In this document: positions 11,844-24,640 of the stretch, one piece after another
Layout: each line of letters starts with the position of its first letter
Position numbering within the stretch: the first letter of the stretch is position 1
Source of the DNA: Blastomyces gilchristii SLH14081
Lineage: Eukaryota; Ascomycota; Eurotiomycetes; Onygenales; Ajellomycetaceae
NCBI RefSeq assembly: GCF_000003855.2
Contig: NW_003101680.1
Coordinates: 5,022,301 to 5,086,300, forward strand
Direction of reading: 5' to 3'
Length of the DNA: 64,000 nt
Program-made: the position numbers and the translations under genes
The notes under the pieces: model-generated
Database searches by the model: none
What the model was told of the DNA's origin: nothing
Seen by the model: only the letters and a program-made list of their open reading frames with translations

Positions 11844-14800
11844 ATGTCGTTGTTGCCGCAGGAGGTCCACGTTGCGCTCTCGCAGCTCTTGCTTGCCTTA
11901 GCATCCGCCGACAATATAGTGCGGACGCAGGCTGAGGAACAGTTGAATAATGAATGGGTGCAGGGCCGTCCTGATGTCTTGCTCATAGGGCTGGCGGAAC
12001 AATTAAATGGGGCGGAGGATGCCAGTGTACGTATTTGGAAGGATGTCGTTTTTCTTTTTCGCTGTGTTTTGTTAACATATATCTTGCTTACCTCTTTTCG
12101 TTTGTATATAGACACGATCATTTGCTGCTGTCCTGTTCCGTCGGATATCGACACGGTCAACGAGGCTCCCCAATTCTACTGAATCGAAGGAGTTGTTCTT
12201 CACGCTTTCGCAAGAGCAAAGAGTGGCCATTCGGCAAAAACTGCTAGAGTCGCTGGGGAATGAGAGTTTAGCCCACGTGCGGAATAAAATTGGCGACGCC
12301 GTGGCTGAAATTGCGGGTCAATATGCCGACCATGGTATGTCTTTGCTAACCCGCACCGAATGCAAATTACCTGAGCCTAGCGCCCAATCATTAATTTATT
12401 TATTGGGGATCTTTTAGGGGAGCAATGGCCCGAACTCCTTGGAGTGCTTTTCCAGGCTAGTCAGTCTACTGATCCTGGTGTGCGAGATTCCGCGTTCCGG
12501 ATATTTTCGACGACACCGGGTATTATTGAAAAACAACATGAGGATATGGTTGTGGATGTTTTCTCGAAAGGTTTTAGGGATGAGAATATTTCTGTATGCA
12601 CCTTACATGAAAAGAACGAAGCGATGCGCCTTGTTTTTACTGATGATCCGGAACTACGAACTAATATAGGTTCGGATATCTGCAATGGAAGCGTTTTCCT
12701 CATTCTTCCGTTCCATCACAAGGAAGAGCCAAACAAAATTCTTCTCCTTAGTCCCCGATGTTCTCAATATATTGCCTCCCCTCAAAGAGGCCGATGAGAG
12801 CGATAACCTGTCCAAGGCATTCATTGCGTTAATTGAGCTCGCGGAAGTGTGTCCCAAGATGTTCAAGGCGCTCTTCAACAACCTTGTAAAGTTTAGCATC
12901 AGTGTTATTGGCGATAAAGAACTGTCTGATCAAGTGAGACAGAATGCGCTTGAGTTGATGGCTACATTTGCCGATTATTCCCCTAAGATGTGCAAGAATG
13001 ATCCGACGTACGCCGGGGAAATGGTTACCCAATGTCTGAGTTTGATGACCGATGTTGGCTTGGATGACGAGGATGCTGCTGAATGGACTCAGTCAGAAGA
13101 TGTAAGCACTGAACCCAATTTCTAAGGGCAGTGGCGGCTTATTGATAATGTTGCTAACGCTTCTATCCCTGCAGCTTGATCTCGAGGAAAGTGACAAAAA
13201 CCACGTTTGCTGGTGAGCAATGCATGGACCGCCTAGCCAAATCAACTCGGCGGCCAGGTAATTCTACCCGCAACTTTCGTCTGGGTTCCTCGCATGATGT
13301 CATCAACTGCCTGGCGCGATCGGCATGCGGCGCTTATGGCGATTTCCGCTATATCCGAAGGTTGCAGGGACCTCATGGAGGGCGAACTGGACCAGGTTCT
13401 CGCACTTGTCGTGCCAGCGCTCCAAGACCCACACCCGCGAGTCCGCTTTGCTGGGTGCAATGCCCTTGGCCAGATGAGCACCGATTTCGCACCAACCATG
13501 CAGGAAAAGTACCATTCCATCGTCCTCGGAAGTATTATTCCCGTTCTGGATTCGACTGAACCCCGCGTCCAGTCCCATGCCGCTGCTGCGCTAGTTAACT
13601 TCTGCGAGGAGGCGGAGAAGGAGATTCTTGAGCCTTATCTTGAAGAGCTCCTGAGACGCCTGCTACAGCTACTGCGAAGCCCAAAGCGATATGTTCAGGA
13701 ACAGGCGCTTTCTACCATCGCTACAGTTGCTGATTCTGCGGAGACTGCATTTGGACAGTTCTATGATACTCTTATGCCGTTGTTGTTTAACGTTCTGAAT
13801 GAGGAGCAATCCAAGGAATTCCGAATTTTGCGTGCGAAGGCTATGGAATGCGCCACTTTGATTGCACTGGCAGTTGGAAAGGAGAAGATGGGCCGGGATG
13901 CGTTGACTTTGGTACAGCTTCTTGGCAATATCCAACAGAGCATTACGGATGCGGACGATCCTCAATCGTCGTATCTTCTCCACTGCTGGGGTCGCATGTG
14001 TCGAGTCCTCAAGCAAGATTTCGCTCCATATCTTCCCGGTGTCATGCCGCCACTTCTCCTAGTTGCTGGTGCCAAAGCGGACGTCCAGATTCTCGATGAT
14101 GAAGAGCAGCTTAGACAGGTTGAGCAAGACGTAGGGTGGGAGCTCGTTCCGTTGAAGGACAAAATTATTGGAATTCGAACAAGCGCACTCGAAGATAAAA
14201 ACACTGCTATTGAGCTGATTACGATTTACGCGCAAGTTCTTGCTGCTGCCTTCGAGCCTTATGTTGTTGAGACCCTGGAGAAGATTGCTATTCCAGGGCT
14301 GGCGTTTTTCTTCCACGACCCGGTCCGGGTCTCGTCTGCTAGCTTAATCCCTCAGTTGCTAAATTCTTACAAGACAGCACACGGGGATCAGTCTCCTGAA
14401 TTCTTGCAAATGTGGTCCAAGACTGTCGAAAAGCTTATTGAGGTTCTAAGCGCAGAGCCTGCCATTGATACACTGGCGGAAATGTTCCAATGCTTCTACG
14501 AATCAGTTGAAGTTGCCGGGAAAAATAGCCTAACCCCTGCTCACATGCAAGCATTCATCACGTCTGCAAAGTCATCGCTTGTAGACTATCAGGAACGAGT
14601 AAAGCGACGTTTGGAAGAAAAAGCAGAACTCGAGGATGGGGATGATGATACCTACTCCTATGAAATCGAAGTCGAAGAGGACCAGAACCTTCTTAGCGAC
14701 ATGAACAAAGCCTTCCACATCATCTTCAAGAACCATGGCCCTGCCTTCCTACCAGCTTGGGGTCAACTGCTCTCTTTCTATGATTCCTTCATCGCAAGCC

Positions 14801-15547
14801 AGGACTCCACGCAGCGTCAATGGGGTATTTGTATTATGGACGACGTGCTTGAATTCTGCGGTGAGCAATCGTGGAATTACAAAGATCATATCCTGCAGCC
14901 ACTCATTAACGGCATGCGGGATGACAATGCCGCGAACCGGCAAGCAGCATGTTATGGTGTCGGCATGGCTGCGCAGAAGGGCGGGCTAGCGTGGAGCGAG
15001 TTTGTGGCCGCGAGCATCCCGACGCTCTTCCAGGCGACGCAGCACGCCAAGGCCAGGACTCAGGAGCATATCTTCGCGACGGAGAATGCGTCAGCTAGTA
15101 TTGCGAAGATTTTACATTACAATTCTAGTAAGGTGCAGAATCCGCAGGAGGTTGTGGAGAATTGGTTTAATACTTTGCCCATTGTCAACGATGAGGAAGC
15201 GGCGCCGTATGTCTATTCGTTCCTCGCGCAGCTTATTGACCAGTATGTATCCCTTCCCCTTCCCAACCTCGACCCCTTTTTTTTATCTTTAAGTTCAGGC
15301 GCAATTTGTGCTAGAGCTGACCCAAAAATTCTCAAATAGACAAAATCCCACAGTGTTCAACAATGCTGCGAAGGCATTCACGTTCATCGTACAGGCACTT
15401 GAAGCAGAGACGCTGCAAGGCGGTACAGCCGCTCGTGTGGCGAGCTCGGCGAAACAACTGGCGACAGCAACGGGCATAAATGTAGAGCCGATATTTGCAA
15501 ATGTTAACCCAAAATACCAGATGGCCGTCCGAAGTTTTTTTCAATAA
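11844..15547 (+). CDS. KAP121: Importin beta-3 (Kap121/Pse1/IPO5 family), with two apparent 1-bp insertions
   Basis: Six exons: 11844-12026, 12112-12334, 12418-12593, 12670-13101, 13175-15242, 15340-15547. Without two extra bases this gives 1095 residues, the family's usual length. The product is built of HEAT repeats and carries cargo such as ribosomal proteins into the nucleus, binding RanGTP through its N-terminal part. Recognisable segments are SLLPQEVHVALSQLLLALAS at the start, the HEAT block DRHAALMAISAISEGCRDLM, and the acidic loop with EIEVEEDQNL. Exon 5 has one surplus T in 13206-13208 and one surplus A in 13239-13241; between them the family sequence continues in a shifted frame (AGEQCMDRLA). 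As written the frame hits TGA at 13214. An essential gene is unlikely to be broken, so assembly errors are likely. A 53-nt non-consensus intron (13205-13257) would also restore frame but would delete conserved residues. Confidence 0.9.
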
Positions 15548-16824
15548 AACCACTGTGGACCGGGTAGTTAGGACTTTAGTGGTCTCGCTTCTGAATTTTT
15601 TTTTTCTTTTCCCCCCGTTTTGGTTCCTTTTGTCTCTTTTCCCGTTCATATTCATCTTCGTCATTACCCCATCTGCCGTTTATATCATTCCTGTGGTCGA
15701 TTGCTTTTCTCCCGGCTCTTCCCTCCCCCCAGTTTTTCGTCTTTTTCATTTAAACTACCGGATTTCTACTGCTTGCCCCTATGTTTACCAGATCATGCAT
15801 GTCCCGACTTACCTCAAGGTTCCTTTCCCTCTTAGGATCCCAGAGTCGTATTTTCCTTCGTAACTTCTTGTCTTTTCCCAGATAACCAATACCTCCCAAT
15901 CCCAGCAGTCGTCCAAACAAATGTCTATTTTTCTTCTCCCTTTCTTCTATTCATCCTGAATTTTGAAATGTCACCACAACCACAACAACCAACGACGAAC
16001 ACTGCTAGAAAAACGAAATGTTACATTTTTAATACATAGAGATTATGGAATGCTCTCTCCTCTACCTGACGTGTGCGTTCCTTGAATTTCTAAGGAGCAG
16101 GGAAATCGAGAAGATTGTATACATAATCACTCTAGAACTTGGGCCTTTATCAATCAACCCTTCATTCCCACGCCTCCCCCTTTCTATGAGACCGGATCCC
16201 TCCGAGTGCGACGTGTTACCATTTTTTCACATGGACGTTTACATACATCATTCAAATGTTCCCGATTACAAGTCACCTTCATAAGAAGACAACGGGGTAA
16301 CTCCACAGTCATAATTTCAGGGTTTTCTTTATTTGCCTACTCTAGTTTTGCTGCTTTGATGGTATGAGATATGCGGGGGAAATAAGTAAAATAAACGAAT
16401 TTTATCCAGACAGACATACTCTACCATACCTGGCCAGGCAAAGTGAGTCTGGAGAAAAGTATTGAAGTAAAATTAAATATATCGCTGATGCCGCCCGAGT
16501 ATGTACTGTGATTAATCTTTGCCTTTAATGAAAATCTTTTTGTCTACTCCGTGTCTCAAGCCTAAAGGAAGTAGAAGACAAACGAGAAAAGGAGACATAA
16601 AGGACGACGAAAGGAAATACAGGTTGGTAAATGACGAATGAAACGCAAGAGCAAAGTATCTAAATGACAAATAGAATATAGGAAACAGCAAAAATCGTAG
16701 AAGATGGATTAGAAATCCAAGGGAGAAATTCCACTCATCTATATAGAAAAACACCCTAGTAGCAATTTTATTTTTTATTTTTTTAACAAACCCCGTTGGA
16801 AACACACCCGGTGTCTCAACCTGC
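15548..16824. other. Convergent intergenic region of importin and aconitase
   Basis: 1.3 kb of T-rich then A-rich sequence that must hold the 3' UTRs of both convergent genes. The open frames here are pyrimidine-rich, lack family motifs and are treated as non-coding. Confidence 0.5.
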
Positions 16825-19314
16825 CTATTTATTAGCTTTCTTCGCCAATAAATTCAACGCGCTTCCCGCAAGGATAAATCCACACTGATCCTTGCTCAAC
16901 GTATGTTTCATCGGAATCTCAAAAACCTCTCCACTCCCCTTCTTCGTCACCCGCAATCTCACCTCCTGACCCCCCTGCCCACCGCTGGTCAGTACCTCAT
17001 ACAAGCCAACCGTATCAACCGTATCACACGCATCAATCCGGTCATAATCCGCCTTGTCCCTAAACGTCAACGGTACGACGCCCTGTTTCTTCAAGTTCGT
17101 CTCGTGGATGCGCGCGAAGCTCTTGGCGGCAATTATGCGTCCGCCTAGATAGCGCGGTTGTAGCGCGGCGTGTTCGCGCGCACTGCCCTCGCCGTAGTTG
17201 TCTTCGGCGACAACGAGCCATTCCGTGCCGGCCTCTTTCCATTTGGAGGCGAGGTCTGGGATGGAGTAGGTGCTACCATCGATGTCGTAGGCGACGTTCG
17301 TCTCGCCTGTTGCAGCGTTTATGGCGCCGATGAGGGTGTTGGCGGAGATGTTCGGGAGGTGGCCTTTGTATTTGAGCCAGGGGCCGGCGGCAGAGATGGT
17401 GTCTGTTGTGCATTGACCCTTGACTTTGTAGAGGACGCGAAGGGAAGTGAGGTTGTGGGGGGGGAAAGGTGAGAAGGGTTCGAGGACTGCGAGGCGGTCT
17501 GAGGTTGGGGAGATTACGACGGGGCAGGAAGGGGATGGGGCGGCCATGCTTGGTTGGAAGTCTGGGTTTCCTGATTCGAAGCCGGATTTGGGGAGGTCGA
17601 AGCCTGTCGGGGGACGGAACTTGAAGGGTTTGCCGCTTGGGGTTGGGAGAGTGTCCGTCATGGGGTTGAATGTGGTGCTGCCCGCATATGACATGGCAGT
17701 GACAATTTCGGGAGAAGCGAGGAAATTCATGGTTGCGGGGTTTCCATCGTTTCGTCCGCGGAAATTGCGGTTGTATGAGGTCAGGATCGCGTTGCTCTCG
17801 CGTTTCTTGACCCCATCAGTCCGCTTCCATTGACCGATACACGGTCCGCAGGCGTTAGCTAGGACGGTTCCCCCGGCAGCAGAGAAAGTTGCCAATGTCT
17901 GATCGCGGTCTAGGGTAGCTCGAATTTGCTCACTTCCCGGCGTGATGAAGAAATCTGCTTTTGGCTTTAGGCCGGCCTCGGAAGCTTGTTTGACAAGATC
18001 TTCCGCACGAGTCATGTCTTCATAAGAACTGTTGGTGCAGCTCCCAATAAGACCAGCGCCGAAAGTTTCAGGCCACTTCTTTTCGCGAACGGTCTGTGCA
18101 AATGATGACAGAGGGATTGAAAGATCTGGAGTAAAGGGTCCATTAATATGTGGCTCGAGGGTTGAAAGATCAATTGTAATATGTTGATCATATTCTGCGT
18201 TGATGTCTGCGCGCAGGAGGTTCTGAGGACCCGATGACGCAATAGCCGCTGCGGCATCTGCAATATCGCCTCGATTGGTGGCTCGCAGGTACGGTACCAT
18301 GCTAGGTGAGAAAGGGAAAAGTGATGTAGTTGCTCCAACTTCAGCGCCCATGTTGCAGATAGTAGCCATTCCGGTACAGCTAAGCGATTCGACACCAGGG
18401 CCATAGTACTCGATTATATACCCAGTGCCGCCACGAACAGTCAATTTCCCAGCAAGGTGCAGAATGATATCCTTCGGCGCCGTCCAGCCAGACAGTTTGC
18501 CTTCAAGCTTAACCCCAAGCACCTTTGGCGCCTTTAATTCCCAAGGGGCATCCACAAGCGCATCAACGGCATCCGCACCACCAACGCCAATAGCAATGGC
18601 GCCCAAACCACCGCCGTTAGGCGTATGGCTATCTGTACCCAGCATCACAAGGCCCGGAGCAGCATAGTTCTCCAAAACGGTCTGATGAATAATGCCCGCA
18701 CCGGGAGGCCAAAATTCAATACCATATTTCTTCGCAGCGGACTCCAGGAAATCAAAAACCTCTTTATTCCCCTTAATCGACGCTGGGAGATCCACATCAG
18801 CTCCCTTTTCCCCCACAATCATGTGATCGCAATGTATGCTCGCAGGGACTGCGGTCGAGGGGAGTCCACACGTCATGAATTGAAGCAGTGCCATTTGCGC
18901 CGATGCATCCTGCATGGCGACACGATCGGGCTTCAGCTTCAGATTGGCCTGGCCGCGGATATTCTTCCCATTCTGGGTATCGGAGAGGAGTGACTCTTCC
19001 ACATTATCGAGATGGGAATACAGGATCTTCTCAGCGAGGGTGAGAGAGCGCTCGGTTCCTAAGACCCGTCGTACTTCGCGGAGATTGTTTAGAATCTTGG
19101 GATATGGAGGGAAACGGGAGGAATTGCTATTTGCGCTGTTTTGAGGGTCTGCCTCTGTTGCAAGCCCGCGGCTTCGGATTCGGGCTCCGAGTGGTAGGCA
19201 TTGTGCAAGCTGATTTATTGTTAGTTAAACGCCGGGATACATACTAAATTAAATGGTATGGTTACTAACCTTTCGCGAAGCAACTGCCCTTTGGCAGAAA
19301 TACTGCCGCATCAT
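16825..19314 (-). CDS. Mitochondrial aconitate hydratase (Aco2/AcoB-like)
   Basis: Two minus-strand exons, 19314-19270 (15 codons) and 19209-16825, separated by a 60-bp intron, give 809 residues. The N-terminus (MMRQYFCQRAVASRK, then LAQCLPLGARIRSRG) is basic and free of acidic residues, as in a mitochondrial presequence. The [4Fe-4S] ligands are seen in GSCTNSSYEDM (one Cys) and ANACGPCIGQW (two Cys). Substrate motifs include TDSHTPNGGGLG, SYNRNFRGRNDG and GEGSAREHAAL. Aconitase interconverts citrate and isocitrate in the TCA cycle. Fungal Aco2/AcoB paralogs also dehydrate homocitrate in lysine synthesis. The N-terminal divergence from classical Aco1 and the KKANK end suggest the second paralog, but I cannot prove it without a tree. 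Confidence 0.93.
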
Positions 19315-19757
19315 TTTGGAGATATCCGCAGCTATTGCCAGAAAGAAGTTGAAAATGTCTCCATTCGATGTTGGCGGAAAGAGTAAGTTTTTGGGGTAAT
19401 CTTTTCAGGAGAATGCTGATTGGCTGACTGCGGCTGACTAAGGCCGATTTCGGGTCTAATTTTGTGGGGAATAACATCGGAAGGTGGCTGTCACTCAATT
19501 AATAGATACATAGCATTCGATAGCTGGTAGACAGAGATTATGATACAACTCCCATTGTACAAGGTTGAGAAAGTTAAATTGTACCATCAACAAACCTCAG
19601 TAGAGAGATCGTCCCAAAAAAGCCAAAGAAAAGCTGAACGCGAGCCTGATATGAAGAAGGAAAGAAAGACGGGTATGAAATATCATAGGAAAGGTGGAAA
19701 AAAGATCATTATTTAAATGCCAACCAAAGAAACCGTTCATAAATTAATGCTATCTTC
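19315..19757. promoter_or_regulatory. Aconitase promoter and downstream end of the DUF2408 gene
   Basis: 443 bp between two co-oriented minus-strand genes. It should hold the DUF2408 3' UTR (high end) and the aconitase promoter (low end). No specific site was recognised. Confidence 0.4.
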
Positions 19758-21612
19758 TCATTTGCTGTCTCTACTCTCTTCCGTGTCTGCCCTAAGCTCG
19801 TAGCAGAGATCATAACATTGTGCAAGAAGTTCGTTGACACTCCCTTGACCTTCGGGTAAGTCATTCCCAACATAAAACTTACCATCAACTCTCATATTAT
19901 CGATGGAGTTGAGCTGAAGGGCGTGTTAGCACCGTGTGCATGCATAAAGCCAGAAAATATATAATAGCAGCTAATAATAGCAAATGGGTAGTAGACTGAC
20001 CTTCATACTATATGGATAGAGTTCCCTGGAATTGGAAACCCCGCCCGACTCCTTAACTTCAATTAAGCATCTCCTCAATGTCTGAAGTTGGTTATATATT
20101 GGTAGGAGCGCTTCCGAGACAGGCTCAGACGAGATAAGCAAACCGTATATTAAGGCATAGCTCCTTCGAATCAGATAAAGAAGTGTCTGCGCGGAAAATC
20201 AGTACCCGAAAGTTCACTCAAACTTCTAAACCGGGAGAGCAATATAACCATACCCTTTGAGCGTGAATATCGGCCGGTTTCCCATCGCTATCCAAGAAAT
20301 TCCCATCAACCCGGGATTCGTCAATATTGTTAAGCTTTCTCTGATACATAAATAAATCTGTTTCTCTTAGCGACCAAGCCTGGGTCATGACAAGGCGATC
20401 TAGCTGGTTGCGAATCTCCAGAAGTTTGATATATGGGTCTTTGAACCGTTCGTCGATTTGGCCATGCCTAGAAAAGTAAACAAAGGGGATTCAGTAAGCC
20501 TGAATCCACCAATTCAGGGCAATTGCGAGGCGTTACCTTTCGAGCACAATTTCCGACCATTTCCAACATCTATCTAACAAAGCTTTAACGATTTCTTGGC
20601 CTTCAGGGATCGAGCCATCAGGTCCCACAAAATTACCGCCTTTCATTGAATCCTGTATAGCTTTGAGTTGCTCTCGGAAGCTCGCGACCTCAGAGGCAGA
20701 AAACTACGAAACCACAGTGGAAATTAGCCTAGTGTACGAACCTGGGAAGTAAAAAAAAACTAGACACTACCTTTGACCTTGTATTTGCAGCCGATGTAGA
20801 ACGTAAAATGGAGACGAGTGTCTCATGAGTCGGGGCGAGCTCGGGCGACAAGAACGAAAGCTCATGCTGCAGTTCAGCTAATTGTTTCCGACATGTTTCT
20901 AAACGAACCTCCAAAAGCTTCAATACATCCGGTGAACATGTCTCTTTTCCTCTATTAATGTTCTCCTGCATGGTATCCAAGGTTTTCGAGACCGAATCCA
21001 AGTCCTTCTGGCTATAAAATGCCGCTTCCCTTAGATGGTCGAGGAGGCGCTACATTACATCAGTTAGAACGATTATGGAACGGGTACACCCATTTTTAAT
21101 TACCTTAATTGTTGAAGCCATGGCATATCTATTGAATCAGATATATGTTAGTAATTGCCTGTTGTAACCGGACTGGGAATAAACCGGAAAGAAAAGAGCA
21201 GGTATGTATATAGATAAGAATTTTAAACTTACGCTGCGGGGGCTTCATTGTTCCTCCCAACGGTAAGAAATAGCAACGAAATCAGCTGGAAACAATCGTC
21301 AAGCACATTATCAACTGCGGCATGAGGACTGGAGTTAGATGAATAAACTGGCCGTAAGTCCTGAGAAGGGATGTTCTATTGCGGGGTGGACGAACCTCGA
21401 CTATGCTCTACTGTATGTTCCGTTCGGATGGCGTTCAGCCTCTGGACTTGTTCGACGACCTGGTCATGATAGTGGAGCACATCTTGGGACTTGATGTACC
21501 TCGATTTATCTTGTTTGAGGAGCAAGAGGGCGTCTCGAATTACAAGGAGCTGGTCTAGGATAGGTTGTTCTTGAGGATCTAGAGGGATGGATACGGCGGG
21601 GGAGTCGGCCAT
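19758..21612 (-). CDS. DUF2408 (UPF0662, YPL260W/Cub1-like) protein
   Basis: Eight minus-strand exons: 21612-21412, 21360-21233, 21128-21104, 21049-20771, 20703-20537, 20467-20254, 20186-20001, 19913-19758, totalling 451 residues with consistent phases. The fungal DUF2408 module occurs twice: a first copy around QPILDQLLVIRDALLLLKQ to VLDDCFQLISLLFL, and a second with LEIRNQLDRLVMTQAWSLRETDL, IDESRVDGNFLDSDGKP and IDNMRVDGKFYVGNDLPEGQ. It is mostly helical and lacks membrane segments or catalytic motifs. The yeast homolog has no firmly known biochemical role. The first donor is uncertain: ACA|GTAGAG at 21411 keeps frame with a 51-bp intron, while the better-looking GAG|GTTCGT would not. It is divergent from the P1 gene with 389 bp between starts. 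Confidence 0.83.
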
Positions 21613-22001
21613 ATTTCGAGAGATTGGCCCACTTTCATACGCGGTTAAATTGGAGCTGCGGCTAGCCCGGAAACAGGAAGGGATAAATCCAGGCCAAACA
21701 CAAGTAAACTGGAGGTTGTATGTAGATGGTGTAAGTGTTGTAGATGTTCCGATAGGTCTCTAACAAGTGTTTCCCGATCGGGGTGGAAGATAAATTCCCC
21801 ACGTGACCCCGCTGCAAGCACGGGCCATCCCAGCCAAGGTTAAGCGAGGGTTTTATTTTCCACACAATTTTGGACACCAACGAACCGACGACGACGAGCT
21901 GCTTCCGATCTGTCATCTCTTTTCTCTTTCTCCCTCCCCGTCAACCCAACGCCTGCATCGCATCACATCGTATCCTTTGCCGCCGGATACCCTCTCTCAC
22001 A
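21613..22001. promoter_or_regulatory. Bidirectional promoter of DUF2408 and P1 genes
   Basis: 389 bp between divergent starts. It contains CACGTG (in CCACGTGACC near 21800) and a GCGAGGGTTTTAT segment near 21845, vaguely like the AGGGTTT element of ribosomal protein promoters. The P1-proximal end is pyrimidine-rich. Functional assignments are inference. Confidence 0.45.
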
Positions 22002-22709
22002 ATGTCTACCGCCGAGCTCGCTGTTTCCTACGCCGCCTTGATCCTGGCCGATGATGGCGTTGATGTCACGGTATGTTTAGACCCGTACATTCGAAAATGT
22101 GATATTTTGGAAGAAAGGGGAAGCCTGCAGCTGCAAAGCGACGTGGAATATGGAATATGTTTACGAAAAGGAAATGGTTGCTGACACATTTTGATTTCTC
22201 GGGGGGATTTGTATAGTCTGACAAGCTCCAATCAATCCTGAAGGCCGCCAATGTCCAAGATATTGAACCAATCTGGTCTTCTCTGTTCGCCAAGGTACAT
22301 ACATATCACGCGTTGCGCCTATCCGTGCCGTCTCTTTTCATCAAATCGCGATATCTGTTGCAATTGGATCTATAAATTAGGAAAATTGGGACTGTTAAAG
22401 AGCAAAGTTGAGGCTGACTTGAAGATTTTTTTGAACACTAAAGGCTCTTGAGGGGAAGGATGTAAAGGACCTCCTGCTCAACGTCGGATCAGGCGGTGGT
22501 GCCGCTGCCGCCGCTGGCGGAGCTGCCCCTGTCGCTGCTGAGGCCGGTGCTGCTGAGGAGAAGAAGGAGGAGAAGGAAGAAGGTACGGCTCATTCAATAT
22601 TGTCCCCGCCACATATCGCGAATAGAGGCAGCTCTGACTAATGTATGGCTTACAATTTGCAGAGAAGGAAGAGTCCGACGAGGACATGGGCTTCGGTCTT
22701 TTCGACTAA
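22002..22709 (+). CDS. RPP1: 60S acidic ribosomal protein P1
   Basis: Exons 22002-22070, 22217-22294, 22444-22582 and 22663-22709 give 110 residues, the standard length. The start [19 protein letters not shown] and the N-terminal helices ([18 protein letters not shown]) are those of P1 not P2. A Gly/Ala-rich hinge ([19 protein letters not shown]) leads to a charged stretch and the invariant C-terminal tail [12 protein letters not shown], which recruits elongation factors to the ribosomal stalk. All introns are GT-AG. Confidence 0.96.
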
Positions 22710-23300
22710 ACGAATTTTCTTCTTTTCTTTTTTTCCTTTACGTTTTGGTTCCGTCCCTCCTCATCCACCTACCTCCTATTGGCGTGTACTCATATTTGCG
22801 AGAGGAAAATTACAAAAGAGAAATGGGGTGCACAGCTACGGCGCTTTTACGGACAGACCACCCCCCCAATTGGCGAAGTTCATATATAACCATGGAATTT
22901 CATGTTGGGGACTGGACCAGAGAATCGGGTAGCAATTGGTTGAATTTTCTTTTTTTTTTTTTTTTTTTTAGTATATCAATATGATGTGCTTCCAAGGATG
23001 CTTCTAATGTCATATGGTTTATGGTCATGATTGTCGTATTCCGTCAATAAGAAAAATCAAATAAGAAATGTGAGATGTGACATGCATCTTTCGATATCGT
23101 GGTTCCCGCCGAAGTTTTTTGGTTCCTGTCCCGGTTTGCTTTTAATAAGAGACTAGGCAAAGAAAAAAGAAAGAAATGGGAGAAAAAAAAGGAGAGTGCC
23201 ACCCAAGTAATTAAAAGAGATACAGTGGAAGGATTCTGAAGGAAAGTGTGTGTTTTTTTTTTTAGAAAGAAATGAGAGCGAGAGGATGGGGATGGGGAGC
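22710..23300. other. Convergent intergenic region
   Basis: 591 bp between the P1 stop and the stop of the PQ-loop gene. It contains T- and A-runs typical of 3' UTRs. Open frames on the plus strand are extensions of P1 exons in the wrong frame. Confidence 0.5.
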
Positions 23301-24640
23301 TTATATCACAGCCGAAGAGGATGAATCTGCACGCTGGACTGCGTATATCCGGAACTGTGCAAAGATCACGGCATCTTCAACCATCGTCCCAAGGGAGCCA
23401 ATGAGCCACGGGAGATTCTTAAGAAAGTAACCCTTTTCGGTGGAATGAAACAATATCTAGGCATTTTGTTAGTAGATGGTTCCTCAGCGGTGTAGGTAAA
23501 TATTCTACAGCCAATAGAATTGGGAACTTACCCCTGCGCCATATGACAAATTGCCCATAAGAGAAAATATGAAAAACAGTAAAGAAAGCCCTATGAAAAA
23601 CCGGTCAGCCCGTCCACTCCACATAAATATAAACGACAGCAGACTTCCTTGACAAACATACCTTCACATGATTTCTCACGGTAGTTTTTGAGGATCTGTG
23701 GTATTCGCGCCCTGTTCGGTTCATCCCAAACTCCATTAGCTATTGAAACCGAGTTGAGAGTTAACATTCAGGGGCTATAAACTTACCCTAGATAACAAAC
23801 TGCACTCAAATACCCAAATACCTGCGCCCCAACCGCCATATTCCCCGGTTGCTCCCTAGTCGTCGGTTGCCAAACACCAGACTGCCAAGCAATCGCCCAT
23901 CCAGCGGCACCTGCAGCACAGATCCCAAAGACACTCAAACTGTTCTTCACCCACGCGTTTCTGGGCTCCGTTTCCTCTAGAATCTTCGTCAACGAATCCT
24001 GCACATGGTGCTGTGAGTGTCGTCTCCGTGACGCCGACGACGGTCTCCTCCGCGCTGCTGAAGAAGCAGATGCGGAAATACCTAGATTCTCACTCATCCG
24101 GCGTGAAAGGAGCGGCGTGGTGGGATCAGGGGCATCGGACTCTGCGTCAGAATCGTCGACTGCCGTCCCGCCGGACAAGGTACGGCGATGGTCATTGCCG
24201 TACTTTCGTTTACGGGTAGAGGAAGCAGCTTCCAGACGGGCGTTCTTTATGTTGTAGTAGATGCATTGGCAAATGAGGATGCCGTCTGCGAGACAGAAGT
24301 AGACGGCAATGGCGATGATGACGGGGACAAGCTGCGCCCAGAGGGAGCCGATTAAGTTTGCAATGTCGCCTATGAACCAGACGAGGATGAAAGCGACGGA
24401 AACGGCGTCGGCGGAGCCTTGTTTGTAGTTTTCAATTAGTTGAGGGACCTATGTTGGGCTGTTAGCTATTTGTATTTCTTATCTGGGTTGGTATCATTTG
24501 CTCTTTTCAACGTTCATGTATGTACGTACCAGGAGGAAGATCCAACAGGCAAGAGAAATTGAGCCTAGAACTCCTGAAGCAGCTTCCCGTGGTGTCAACG
24601 GGACGGAATCAACCTGTCCCGACATGGCTAGGATGTACAT
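23301..24640 (-). CDS. PQ-loop vacuolar cationic amino-acid transporter (Ypq/Stm1-like)
   Basis: Five minus-strand exons: 24640-24530, 24448-23787, 23711-23662, 23590-23532, 23456-23301, giving 345 residues. Two PQ-loop motifs are visible: LLVPQLIENYKQGSADAVS in the first half (split by intron 1) and ARIPQILKNYREKSCEG in the second. Hydrophobic helices fit the seven-TM fold. A long hydrophilic loop between the halves contains DPTTPLLSRR, an acidic-dileucine-like sorting signal, and many Ser/Arg. Yeast Ypq1-3 and S. pombe Stm1 move lysine/arginine across the vacuolar membrane, so this role is likely but inferred. ATG at 24625 is an alternative start five codons in. Confidence 0.87.

Noticed and set aside
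13205..13257. An extra intron in the importin gene
   Set aside because: GTTTGC...CCAG restores frame but is a weak donor and removes residues that match the importin family in the shifted frames; two indels explain the data better. Kept as an alternative.
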